This document shows positions 32,942 to 40,827 of a stretch of 64,000 nt of DNA, one piece after another. Numbering within the stretch: the first letter of the stretch is position 1; each line of letters begins with the position of its first letter. The notes beneath the pieces are model-generated. The model saw nothing but the letters and a program-made list of their open reading frames with translations. It was not told the DNA's origin and searched no databases. Position numbers and translations under genes: made by a program. Source of the stretch: Arthrobacter sp. HY1533 (GTDB lineage Bacteria; Actinomycetota; Actinomycetes; Actinomycetales; Micrococcaceae). Location of the stretch: the NCBI RefSeq assembly GCF_027568515.1, contig NZ_JANKZF010000011.1, positions 42,566-106,565 of the forward strand, written 5' to 3'.

Positions 32942-34060
32942 ATGTTTGAAAACGCCCTCGTCATCGGCAAGTTCTACCCGCCCCACGCCGGCCACCGGCA
33001 CCTGATCGAAACCGCCACGGCCGGGGCCCGGCACACCTGGGTCCTGGTCCAGGGCAGCCGCTTCGAGTCGCTCACCGTGGCGCAGCGCGCGGATTGGCTC
33101 GCGGAGGAGTTCGACGGCGACCACGTCACCGTGCTGCCCGTGCGCAACGACTGCCCCGTGGACTACGCAAGCGATGAGATCTGGACCGCCCAGGTGGAGA
33201 ACATGCGCTGGGCCCTGAAGGCGCACGGCATGGAAAAGATCGACGCCGTCTACAGCTCGGAGGGCTACGGGGACCGCCTGGCCGCGGCCTTCGGCGCCGT
33301 CCATGTTTCCGTGGATCCGGCCCGCAACGCAAACCCCGTCAGCGGGACCATGTGCCGGGCCGACTTGGCCGGAAACTGGCAGCAGCTGGTGCCGGCCGCC
33401 CGCCGCGGAATGGCCGTGCGCATCATTGTGGTGGGTGCCGAATCCACCGGCACCACCACCCTCAGCGAGGCGCTCACCGAGCACTATCGCCGCCAGTTCC
33501 CGGCCCTGGCCGACGTCCCCGAACACGGCCGGTACTACACCTACGAGCTGCTCGAGGCGCTGCAGGCCACACAACCGGACGCCACGGTCGAGGACCTGCT
33601 CTGGACCGACACCGACTTCGGCGTCATCGCCGCCCGCCAGACGGCCATGGAGCAGGCCGCCGCCGAGGCCGCCCCGCTCGTCATTGCGGACACCGACGCC
33701 CTGGCCACCACCCTCTGGGAGCGCTACTACCTGGGCGACGGCAGTTACGGATCCTACGGCGCCCTCGCCGCACTGCCCCGCCGCGACGTGTACCTGCTGA
33801 CCGACCACACCGGCGTTGACTTCGAGGATGACGGCTGGCGCGAGGGCGAGCACCGCCGCCCCGAGATGACCGAATGGTTCAAGGAGGCACTCACCGAGGG
33901 CGGCCACTCCTGGATCCTGGTGACAGGCAGCCGCGAACGCCGGCTGGCCACCGCCATAGCTGTCATCGACGCCATGCTGGAGCAGCAAATCACGTTCAGC
34001 TCGCCGGCCTGGTCGGGCGCGGCCGCCGTGGACGCAGCCGCACAGGGCGCCGCCGCATGA
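32942..34060 (+). CDS. nadR: NadR-type NMN adenylyltransferase / ribosylnicotinamide kinase
   Basis: A 372-residue bifunctional enzyme. The N-terminal nucleotidyltransferase has GKFYPPHAGHRHLI (HxGH, residues 9-20); the C-terminal kinase begins with a P-loop-like GAESTGTTTLSEAL near residue 166, in which the usual lysine before Ser/Thr is Thr. LVIADTDALATTLW and DHTGVDFEDDGWREG resemble NadR kinase segments. No N-terminal HTH is present, so it is not a repressor; NrtR takes that role. It would turn imported nicotinamide riboside into NMN and NAD. ATG 32942 is 2 bp after the pnuC stop. Confidence 0.87.
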   Translation: MFENALVIGKFYPPHAGHRHLIETATAGARHTWVLVQGSRFESLTVAQRADWLAEEFDGDHVTVLPVRNDCPVDYASDEIWTAQVENMRWALKAHGMEKIDAVYSSEGYGDRLAAAFGAVHVSVDPARNANPVSGTMCRADLAGNWQQLVPAARRGMAVRIIVVGAESTGTTTLSEALTEHYRRQFPALADVPEHGRYYTYELLEALQATQPDATVEDLLWTDTDFGVIAARQTAMEQAAAEAAPLVIADTDALATTLWERYYLGDGSYGSYGALAALPRRDVYLLTDHTGVDFEDDGWREGEHRRPEMTEWFKEALTEGGHSWILVTGSRERRLATAIAVIDAMLEQQITFSSPAWSGAAAVDAAAQGAAA

Positions 34061-34797
34061 GCCCGGGCACGCACAACGAAGCGGAAGCCGAATTCCTCTC
34101 CGGCTACGACCCCACGGCCTTCCCACCCGTGGCCCTGACCGTGGACCTGGTGGTCTTCGCGGTGGCCAACAAGGCGCTGCATGTGGCCCTTGTGGAACGC
34201 GGCGCCCAGCCCTTCCTGGGCCGCCCGGCGCTGCCCGGCGGATTTGTGGGCCCGGCGGAGGATGCACTGGCTGCCGCGCACCGCGAGCTCGCCGAGGAAA
34301 CGGGGCTGGACCTGGCCGCGCACCGGGTCGCCATGGAACAGCTGGCAACGTACAGTGCGCCGGAACGCGACCCCCGCATGCGGGTCGTGTCCGTGGCGCA
34401 CCTGGTCCTGCTGGCCGCGGATGGAAAGCTGCCGGAATTGATCCCCGGCACCGACGCCGCCGCGGCCACGTGGCAGCCGGTCCATGGGCTGGATCTGGCC
34501 ACCCTGGCCTTCGACCACGCCGACATCCTCGCCGCCGGGCTGGAACGGCTGGCCGGAAAAATGGAATACACCACGATTGCCGCCTCCTTGCTGCCGGGGG
34601 AGTTCACCATCTCCGCCCTTCGCGACATCTACACGGCCGTGTGGCAGGGCGAACTTCCGGCCGGAAACTTCACCCGGAAAATGCGCGCATTCCTGACCCC
34701 CACGGGAGGCAAGGTGCAGGCGGTGGGGGCACCGGCGTCGCTCTTCACGGTGGGCAGCGAATGGATTTCCCCGCCCTGGTCACGGCCCCGGGACTAA
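34057..34797 (+). CDS. nrtR: Nudix-related transcriptional regulator of NAD metabolism
   Basis: A 246-residue protein with an N-terminal Nudix domain and C-terminal winged helix (TIAASLLPGEFTISALRDIY...LPAGNFTRKM). NrtR proteins repress NAD genes and respond to ADP-ribose. The Nudix box GFVGPAEDALAAAHRELAEE (plus TGL) keeps all consensus residues, so hydrolase activity may persist, unlike many NrtR proteins. The start overlaps nadR (ATGA). Its target is inferred to be the palindrome at 32243. Confidence 0.87.
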   Translation: MSPGTHNEAEAEFLSGYDPTAFPPVALTVDLVVFAVANKALHVALVERGAQPFLGRPALPGGFVGPAEDALAAAHRELAEETGLDLAAHRVAMEQLATYSAPERDPRMRVVSVAHLVLLAADGKLPELIPGTDAAAATWQPVHGLDLATLAFDHADILAAGLERLAGKMEYTTIAASLLPGEFTISALRDIYTAVWQGELPAGNFTRKMRAFLTPTGGKVQAVGAPASLFTVGSEWISPPWSRPRD

Positions 34798-34922
34798 GCC
34801 GCAGCGGAACCTAAAAAGGGCCCCGCCCGTTGGGCTGGACAAGGCCTGCAAAGCTGGGAGAATTTGAGAAGGACCGGTGTGCGCGCCGGCCCGGGAGTTG
34901 CGAGGGGGACACCATCGAACGT

Positions 34923-35945
34923 GTGGCCGTGGACGAGGCGGACAGTGCAGTGCAGCAGCCAGGATTCGGGCAGCAGGGCCTTTCGGAGGCAGCGCTGGCC
35001 ATCCGAAACACCATCGTTGGCAGGCTCCACGACGACGGGTTGAACCACCACGACGTCCAATTCAGGGTCAAGTCGGCGGCATCGGCCAGCGAGAAGATGT
35101 CCCGCCGCGACAACGCCGGTGAGCTGAAGTACCCGGGCGGGCTGGAAAATCTCGACGATCTCATCGGCGTGCGCGTGATCCTGTTCGTGGAGTCCGACAT
35201 TGAGGCCGTGGCGATCGCACTCAGCAGCGCCTTCATCTGCCATGACGACGAAGACAAGACAGCCATGATGCGCAAGAACGGCGGCATTGGCTACGCCGGG
35301 CGGCACCTGACCCTGGAGGTGCCGGCGGAGAACCCGCCCGTCAACTGCGCACAGTACTCCGGCCACCGCTTCGAGGTTCAGATCCGCACGGTCCTGCAGC
35401 ATGCCTGGGCCGAATTTGAGCACGACATCCGCTTCAAGGGCAGCAGCGGCGACAACGCGGAGATCAGCCGCGCCTTCACCATGGCCTCCACCCTGATCGA
35501 GCTGGCCGACCAGCAGTTCGTGAACATCGCCGACACCCTCAAGCGCCTTCAGGCCGAGGGGGCCATTGAGCCCGTTCCCGAGTTCCAGAAGCTCGACGCC
35601 GGATCCCTCCAGGGCGTGTTGAACCGCGCCTTCCCCATGTACCGCAGCAGCAAGGAAAACCAGTACGACTGGATGGTGCACGTCCTCGCCGCCAACGGCA
35701 TCGACACAGTCACCGCGGCCGAGGACTGGTTCCAGTCAATTGACGCCCGCAAGGTTGCCAAGCTCATGGCCTACCGATTCAACCCGGGCCAGGTGCGCAT
35801 CGCCGACGACCTCCTGCTGCAGTCCCTTGGCGAGGCGTATGTGAACGCCACGAAGTCAGTGGGCAGCGACCGCAACCGCGAGCCGAAGCTCCGGGCGCGA
35901 CTGCGTCGCCTCCGCGACGGATGGGAAGGCCAGCAGGACGAATAG
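34923..35945 (+). CDS. RelA/SpoT-domain small alarmone synthetase
   Basis: A 340-residue protein with a (p)ppGpp synthetase domain: FRVKSAASASEKMSRRD (ATP/GTP site), LDDLIGVRVILFVESD, and FEVQIRTVLQHAWAEFEHDI. No HD hydrolase, TGS or ACT domain is present, so it is a small synthetase with a ~140-residue C-terminal helical extension of unknown role. The start is uncertain: GTG 34923 is chosen, 12-14 bases after GAGGGGG; an ATC codon at 34914 sits at the ideal distance. It is not in an obvious operon. Confidence 0.8.
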   Translation: MAVDEADSAVQQPGFGQQGLSEAALAIRNTIVGRLHDDGLNHHDVQFRVKSAASASEKMSRRDNAGELKYPGGLENLDDLIGVRVILFVESDIEAVAIALSSAFICHDDEDKTAMMRKNGGIGYAGRHLTLEVPAENPPVNCAQYSGHRFEVQIRTVLQHAWAEFEHDIRFKGSSGDNAEISRAFTMASTLIELADQQFVNIADTLKRLQAEGAIEPVPEFQKLDAGSLQGVLNRAFPMYRSSKENQYDWMVHVLAANGIDTVTAAEDWFQSIDARKVAKLMAYRFNPGQVRIADDLLLQSLGEAYVNATKSVGSDRNREPKLRARLRRLRDGWEGQQDE

Positions 35946-35953
35946 TCCGCCTG

Positions 35954-36466
35954 TCAGCCCTGCGTCGCAGCCCACTCTGCGACCCGGGCCGTGCTCTCTT
36001 CCTCCGAGATGTCCTCGACGCGGGTCATGATGGACCAGCGGACGCCGAAGGGGTCGCGGATGCTGGCAAAGCGGTCGCCGGAGACAAAGCCTGTGGCTGC
36101 CTCCCGCACGGTGGCCCCGGACGCCACGGCACGCTCCAGCACGGCGTCCACGTCGGGGCAGTAGAGGGCAATGGAGTAGCAGTCGTCGTCGCCTTCGGGC
36201 GCCGGGACCAGGTGGTATTCCGGGTTGGGTTCGCCCAGCTGCAGGCGGCCCTGGCCAAAGTCCATCTCGGCATGCACCACCACACCGCCGAATTCCGTGA
36301 TGCCCACGGTGCGTGCACCAAAAACATCCTTGTAGAACTCGATGGCCTCGGCGGCCCGGGGGATGGACAGGAACGGGGTCAGGCTGGTGAATCCGTGCGG
36401 AGTGCCGTTGTTGGTGTGCTTGCCGTTGGCTGCCGTGGTGGTCTCGGTGTCTGGTGATGTGCTCAT
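35954..36466 (-). CDS. VOC-family protein (PhnB-like)
   Basis: A 170-residue protein whose core begins TPFLSIPRAAEAIEFYKDVF, with GGVVVHAEMDFGQGRLQLGE and RDPFGVRWSIMTRVEDIS, the usual order of PhnB-like glyoxalase-superfamily proteins. The hydrophilic, Thr/Asn-rich N-terminal ~25 residues are not conserved-looking. TAGCGT (36474-36479, minus strand) lies 7 nt before ATG 36466, indicating a leaderless transcript. It is divergent from the AraC-type regulator, which may control it; this is inferred only from position. Confidence 0.8.
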   Translation of the reverse strand: MSTSPDTETTTAANGKHTNNGTPHGFTSLTPFLSIPRAAEAIEFYKDVFGARTVGITEFGGVVVHAEMDFGQGRLQLGEPNPEYHLVPAPEGDDDCYSIALYCPDVDAVLERAVASGATVREAATGFVSGDRFASIRDPFGVRWSIMTRVEDISEEESTARVAEWAATQG

Positions 36467-36473
36467 GCCGGCA

Positions 36474-36540
36474 ACGCTACGCGCCTGGGCCCGGGCGGGG
36501 CTTGTAGATTCGCGACAACCCCAACCGTAGACTTGCCGCG
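36474..36540. promoter_or_regulatory. Divergent leaderless promoters of the VOC and AraC genes
   Basis: Minus-strand TAGCGT (36474-36479) is 7 nt from ATG 36466; plus-strand TAGACT (36528-36533) is 6 nt from GTG 36540. The 73-bp divergent region leaves room for one shared operator, but no clear symmetry was seen. Confidence 0.55.
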
Positions 36541-37337
36541 TGGCCAGCACCTTCAAGGGGATCCTGTACCCCGCCAGTCTTCCAACGTTCCACCGCCTGC
36601 CTGCGCCAGCGGCCTTGGAGCACCTGGTGCAGTGGTTTTGGATCCCCGAATGGGACATTGAGCCCGGCCGGACCTCGCGCCAGCAGCTCATTGCCTTCGC
36701 GGCCAGCAACCTTGTGGTGCAGCACGGCGGCGTGGAACTGTCCGGGCCCACCACCCGCGTTTCGCACCAGGACCTGGCCGGGCGCGGCTGGGCGGTCGGC
36801 GCGCTGCTGCGCCCGGCGGCTGTGCCATTCTTTGCAGGCAACCCCGGCGGGCTGCGCGACTCCAGGGCGCCAGTCGACGCCCCGGAACTTTTGGCTGCCG
36901 TTGCCCAGGCCATGGCGTTGAAGGACCCGGAGAAGCGGCGCGCGGATGCGGCGGCCGTGTTCGCAGAGTGGCTGGCGGACCGGATTCCGGAGGTCTCCCG
37001 GGAGGCCCTGCTGGCCAACGCCATGGCGGAGGCGATTGACGGCAATCCGGACCTTGTCCGCATTGAGGATGTGGCCGGGCTGCTCGCGGTGTCCACCCGC
37101 ACCCTGCAGCGGATGGCGGCGAAGTACGTTGGCGTGAGCCCGGCGGCCCTGATCCGGCGGCGCCGGCTGCAGGAAGCCGCCGACCGTGCGCGCACCCATC
37201 CCGAACTGGAACTGGCGGCCATTGCTGCCGAGTTCGGCTATGCGGACCAGGCCCACCTGGCCGGGGACTTCCAGCGTTTTCTGGGCTTCACGCCCAGCAA
37301 CTACCGGAAAACGGTGGCCCGCGGCAGCAGTTTGTGA
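36540..37337 (+). CDS. AraC-family transcriptional regulator
   Basis: A 265-residue regulator with a C-terminal double HTH: RIEDVAGLLAVSTRTLQRMAAKYVGVSP and LELAAIAAEFGYADQAHLAGDFQRFLGFTP. The N-terminal ~150 residues (PAPAALEHLVQWFWIPEWDI...) match the DUF6597-type sensor of this AraC subgroup. GTG start from a leaderless promoter. The stop TGA overlaps the first GTGA repeat of the downstream sulfur promoter. Target is unknown; the divergent VOC gene is the first guess. Confidence 0.85.
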   Translation: MASTFKGILYPASLPTFHRLPAPAALEHLVQWFWIPEWDIEPGRTSRQQLIAFAASNLVVQHGGVELSGPTTRVSHQDLAGRGWAVGALLRPAAVPFFAGNPGGLRDSRAPVDAPELLAAVAQAMALKDPEKRRADAAAVFAEWLADRIPEVSREALLANAMAEAIDGNPDLVRIEDVAGLLAVSTRTLQRMAAKYVGVSPAALIRRRRLQEAADRARTHPELELAAIAAEFGYADQAHLAGDFQRFLGFTPSNYRKTVARGSSL

Positions 37338-37412
37338 CGGCGCGTGAATCCGCGTGACGCGGGGCGTCGCAACCGTTGAACAGGCGCCCCGGCCGTCCCT
37401 AGCCTTGTGCCA
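37334..37412 (+). promoter_or_regulatory. Sulfur promoter 2: phased GTGA repeats and leaderless -10
   Basis: GTGA at 37334, 37344 and 37354 (exact 10-bp phasing), TTGAAC (37376-37381), 18-bp spacer, TAGCCT (37400-37405), six bases, ATG 37412. Same layout as the promoters at 26574, 38760 and 41822. Confidence 0.65.
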
Positions 37413-37543
37413 TGACCACATTTGCCACCGCCCGGACCACGGGCGCAGCCCCCGCGGCCGGAGCGCCCCGGACGGCCGCCGCCAGGCCCGGACCCACCCG
37501 GCAGGCAAGGTTCACGCCGCGATGTTGCACGCCACAGCGCTGA
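37412..37543 (+). CDS. Leader mini-ORF with a CysCys pair (43 aa), possible cysteine sensor
   Basis: ATG 37412 stands six bases after TAGCCT, so it would be translated from a leaderless mRNA. The peptide begins MTTFATARTTGAAPAAGAPR and ends RFTPRCCTPQR. The two adjacent cysteine codons (residues 38-39) near the stop recall the cysteine-rich leaderless upstream ORFs that act as cysteine-responsive attenuators in mycobacteria. It ends 31 bp before the sulfonate-type binding protein gene. Function is inferred from position, promoter and the Cys pair; no protein family is expected. Confidence 0.6.
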   Translation: MTTFATARTTGAAPAAGAPRTAAARPGPTRQARFTPRCCTPQR

Positions 37544-37574
37544 GCCCACATCCCATCGTCTTCAAGGAATCCCC

Positions 37575-38747
37575 ATGTCTGAGCAAAACCCCGCCAACCA
37601 AGACCCAGCCGGCCCCCAGCTGAAAACCACCCGCGTCACGGCAGGCCAAAAAAAGCAGCGGCGCAAGCTGCGCGGCATCGAAATCGTTGCCCTCGCAGCG
37701 CTCGTGGCCCTCATCGGCGCCGGCGCTGCCGTGGCCACCGTGGCCGCCGGCAACAACAAGTCCGCCCCGGAGCAGGCGGCGCCCGCAGCGGGCCCCGCGG
37801 CCGAACTGCGGCTTGGCTACTTCGCCAACGTCACCCACGCCCCGGCCCTGATCGGCGTCAACAACGGCATCCTGGCCAAGAACCTGGGCGCCACGAAGCT
37901 GAAGACCCAGGTTTTCAACGCCGGCCCCTCCGCCATCGAGGCACTCAACGCCGGCGCCATCGACGCCGCTTACCTGGGCCCCAACCCGGCCATCAACTCC
38001 TTCGTCAAGAGCAGCGGCGAGTCGATCCGCATCATCGCCGGCGCCACCAGCGGCGGCGCCCAACTGGTGGTGCGGCCCGGCATCGAGAATGCCGAACAGC
38101 TGCGCGGCAAGGTCCTTGCCACCCCGCAGCTCGGCGGCACCCAGGACGTTGCCCTGCGCTCATGGCTGGCCGGGCAGGGCCTGGCCACGACCCCCAGCGG
38201 CGGCGGCGACGTCACCATCAACCCCACCGAGAACGCCAGCACCCTGAAGCTGTTCCAGGAGGGAAAGCTCGACGGCGCCTGGCTGCCCGAACCGTGGGCC
38301 TCCCGCCTGGTCCTGGAGGCTGGGGCCAAGGTCCTGGTCAATGAGGCCGATCTCTGGGACAAGGGCGAGTTTGCCACGACCATCCTGATCGTCAGCAAGA
38401 CCTTCCTCGCGGCACATCCCGAGACCGTGGACGCCCTGTTGGCCGGAAACGTGGAATCAATCGACTGGCTCAACGCGCACCCGAAGGACGCCGCGTCGGC
38501 CGTCAACGCCGCGCTGAAGTCGGCGGCAGGGAAGGAACTGCCCAAGGACGTCATTGACCGCTCGCTGACCGAGCTCACGTTCACGGCGGACCCGCTGGCC
38601 CGCACCTTCCCCAAGCTGCTGGCCGACGGCGTCACGGCCGGGGTCGGCAAGCAGGCGGACCTGTCCGGAATCTTCGAGCTCGGCCCGCTGAACAAGATCC
38701 TCGCCGCGGCGTCCAAGCCCGCCATCGACGGTGCCGGCCTGGACTGA
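37575..38747 (+). CDS. Sulfonate/nitrate-type ABC binding protein 1, sulfur-free
   Basis: A 390-residue SsuA/TauA-type periplasmic-binding protein: ELRLGYFANVTHAPALIGV, GAIDAAYLGPNPAINSF, LRGKVLATPQLGGTQDVALR and GAWLPEPWASRLV. A 35-residue basic cytoplasmic tail precedes one hydrophobic helix (IEIVALAALVALIGAGAAVA) but there is no lipobox cysteine, so it is anchored by that helix or cleaved. The only sulfur residue in the whole protein is the initiator Met. AAGGA precedes ATG 37575. Paralogous to the next gene. Substrate is sulfate, sulfonate or a related sulfur source by context. Confidence 0.87.
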   Translation: MSEQNPANQDPAGPQLKTTRVTAGQKKQRRKLRGIEIVALAALVALIGAGAAVATVAAGNNKSAPEQAAPAAGPAAELRLGYFANVTHAPALIGVNNGILAKNLGATKLKTQVFNAGPSAIEALNAGAIDAAYLGPNPAINSFVKSSGESIRIIAGATSGGAQLVVRPGIENAEQLRGKVLATPQLGGTQDVALRSWLAGQGLATTPSGGGDVTINPTENASTLKLFQEGKLDGAWLPEPWASRLVLEAGAKVLVNEADLWDKGEFATTILIVSKTFLAAHPETVDALLAGNVESIDWLNAHPKDAASAVNAALKSAAGKELPKDVIDRSLTELTFTADPLARTFPKLLADGVTAGVGKQADLSGIFELGPLNKILAAASKPAIDGAGLD

Positions 38748-38759
38748 GTCGGCCGTTTT

Positions 38760-38837
38760 GTGACGCTGCGTGACCCCGCGTGACCTTGGGTGTCCCGTTC
38801 ATTGAAGCGGCCCCGCGCTGTCCCTACCGTTGAAACA
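38760..38837 (+). promoter_or_regulatory. Sulfur promoter 3: phased GTGA repeats and leaderless -10
   Basis: GTGA at 38760, 38770 and 38780 plus GTGT at 38790, TTGAAG (38802-38807), 17-bp spacer, TACCGT (38825-38830), six bases, ATG 38837. Confidence 0.65.
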
Positions 38838-40042
38838 TGACCATCCCCAACACTTCCGGGCCGCAGCAGGCGGCGACGCCTGTGCAGGCACACCCCGTGC
38901 CTGCACAGGCGCTGCGCCTCAAACGCATCGCGGCCGGAGAGCAGGCCGGCCGCAAATGGCGCGGGCTGGAAGTCCTGGTCTTGGCAGCCCTGGTGGGGCT
39001 CATTGGCGGCGGTGCGGCCGTGGCCAGCGCCAATGCCAAGGGAAACGAGGCAGCCGTGGTGGCCGCAGCCCCGGCAACGGCCCCGGCCGCAGTGCTGAAC
39101 CTGGGCTACTTCGGCAACATCACCCACGGCCCGGCCCTGGTGGGCGTGGAAAACGGCACCATTGCAAACAGCCTCGGCACCACTGAGTTGAGGACACAGG
39201 TCTTCACCACCGGCCCGGCCACCGTCGAGGCACTCAACGCCGGAGCCATCGACGCCGCCTACCTTGGCCCCAACCCCGCGCTGAACTCCTTCGTGCAAAG
39301 CGGTGGCGAATCCATCCGCATCATTGCCGGGGCGGCTTCCGGCGGGGCCCAGTTCGTGGTCCGGCCCGGCATCAACGGCGCCGAAGACCTCCGCGGCAAG
39401 ACCATCGCCACCCCGCAGCTGGGCGGGACCCAGGACGTGGCCCTGCGCAAGTGGCTGGGCGACCGCGGACTGGCCACCAACGCCACCGGCGGCGGGGACG
39501 TGACCATCACCCCCACCACCAACGCCCAGACCCTGCGCCTGTTCCAGGACGGAAAGATCGACGGCGCCTGGGTCGCCGAGCCCTGGACCTCGCGCCTGGT
39601 GCTGCAGGCCGGGGCCAAGGTCCTGGTCAACGAGGCCGATCTTTGGGACAAGGGCCAGTTCAGCACCACCGTGCTGGCCGTGAACAAGAAATTCCTGGCC
39701 GAACACCCGCAAACCGTTGAAGCCCTGCTGGCCGGGCATGTCGAGTCGGTCGACTGGCTCAACAACCACCCCGACCAGGCCGGGGCCGTCATCAACAAGG
39801 CCCTCACCGTCGCCATCGGCCAGCCGCTGGAGGCCGACGTGGTGGCCCGTTCCCTGTCGGAGCTGAAGTTCACGGCCGACCCCCTGGCCGGAACGTTCCC
39901 CACACTTCTGGAGCACGGTGTCGGCGTGGGGGTCTCCAAGCCCGCGGACCTCAAAGGCCTCTTCGACCTGACATTGCTCAACAAGGTACTAAAGGCTGCC
40001 GGCGGACAACCCGCCTCGGCGGCAGGATTGGGTGCAGAATGA
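38837..40042 (+). CDS. Sulfonate/nitrate-type ABC binding protein 2, sulfur-free
   Basis: A 401-residue paralogue of the preceding protein with the same landmarks (VLNLGYFGNITHGPALVGV, AIDAAYLGPNPALNSF, ATPQLGGTQDVALRKWLG, GAWVAEPWTSRLV). It too has a basic N-terminal tail, a single hydrophobic helix and no lipobox cysteine, and contains no Cys and no Met after residue 1. It has its own leaderless promoter but its stop overlaps the ATPase gene (ATGA), so it is the binding protein most directly coupled to the transporter. Confidence 0.87.
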   Translation: MTIPNTSGPQQAATPVQAHPVPAQALRLKRIAAGEQAGRKWRGLEVLVLAALVGLIGGGAAVASANAKGNEAAVVAAAPATAPAAVLNLGYFGNITHGPALVGVENGTIANSLGTTELRTQVFTTGPATVEALNAGAIDAAYLGPNPALNSFVQSGGESIRIIAGAASGGAQFVVRPGINGAEDLRGKTIATPQLGGTQDVALRKWLGDRGLATNATGGGDVTITPTTNAQTLRLFQDGKIDGAWVAEPWTSRLVLQAGAKVLVNEADLWDKGQFSTTVLAVNKKFLAEHPQTVEALLAGHVESVDWLNNHPDQAGAVINKALTVAIGQPLEADVVARSLSELKFTADPLAGTFPTLLEHGVGVGVSKPADLKGLFDLTLLNKVLKAAGGQPASAAGLGAE

Positions 40043-40827
40043 CTGAATTGCTGATTCCCGCGGCCACAACGGAGCCCCGCGCAACCGCGGGCGGCGGCCG
40101 GGCACCCGCCGTCGTGCTGGAGAACCTGGGCAAGCGCTTCGGCGACGGCGCGCCCGTGCTGGAGGACATCAAGGCAACCGTCCACCAGGGCGAGTTCGTG
40201 GCCCTGCTGGGCGCCTCGGGCTGCGGAAAGTCGACGCTGCTGAACATCATCTCCGGGCTCGACGTGCCCACCTCCGGCGCGCTGGAGGTGCCCGAGGACG
40301 GTGCGGCGTTCATGTTCCAGGACTCGTCCCTGTTCCCGTGGCTTACGGCGCAGGGCAATGTGGAGCTGGCGCTGAAGCTGCGCGGCGTGGGCCGGGCCGA
40401 GCGCCGGGTGCGTGCCGCCGAGCTGCTGGATTTGGTCAACCTGGGCCACTCGGCCGGGAAACGCCCGCACGAGCTCTCCGGCGGCATGCGCCAGCGCGTT
40501 GCGCTGGCCCGCTCACTTTCGCAGGACAAGCCGCTGCTGCTCATGGACGAGCCGTTCGCCGCGCTGGACGCCATCACCCGCGACCTGCTCCACAACGAGC
40601 TGGAACGGATCTGGAAAGAGACCGGCCGGACCATCATCTTTGTCACCCACAACGTGCGCGAGGCCGTTCGGCTGGGGCAGCGTGTGCTGCTGCTGTCCTC
40701 CCGGCCCGGGCGTGTGGTGGCGGAGTGGGACGTCTCCGAGGAACACCGCACCAATGCCACAGCGGCCGGGGCGCTCACCTCCGACATCACCGCCCGACTG
40801 CGCCAGGAGATCCGCAAACATGCCTGA
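40039..40827 (+). CDS. ssuB: Sulfonate-type ABC transporter, ATP-binding protein
   Basis: A 262-residue SsuB/TauB-type ATPase: Walker A GASGCGKST, Q-loop FQDSSLFPW, signature LSGGMRQR, Walker B LLLMDEPFAALD and H-loop FVTHN. NVREAVRLGQRVLLLSSRPG is the usual C-terminal signature of this family. ATGA overlap with the preceding binding protein and an 8-bp overlap with the permease gene show tight coupling. Nitrate or taurine transport cannot be excluded from sequence alone; sulfur is favoured by the operon and promoter. Confidence 0.87.
   Translation: MTELLIPAATTEPRATAGGGRAPAVVLENLGKRFGDGAPVLEDIKATVHQGEFVALLGASGCGKSTLLNIISGLDVPTSGALEVPEDGAAFMFQDSSLFPWLTAQGNVELALKLRGVGRAERRVRAAELLDLVNLGHSAGKRPHELSGGMRQRVALARSLSQDKPLLLMDEPFAALDAITRDLLHNELERIWKETGRTIIFVTHNVREAVRLGQRVLLLSSRPGRVVAEWDVSEEHRTNATAAGALTSDITARLRQEIRKHA

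Noticed and set aside
37970..39916. Minus-strand frame of about 650 codons antisense to both binding proteins
   Set aside because: Mirrors the codon bias and low Met/Cys composition of the real genes; internal parts repeat because the two genes are paralogues.
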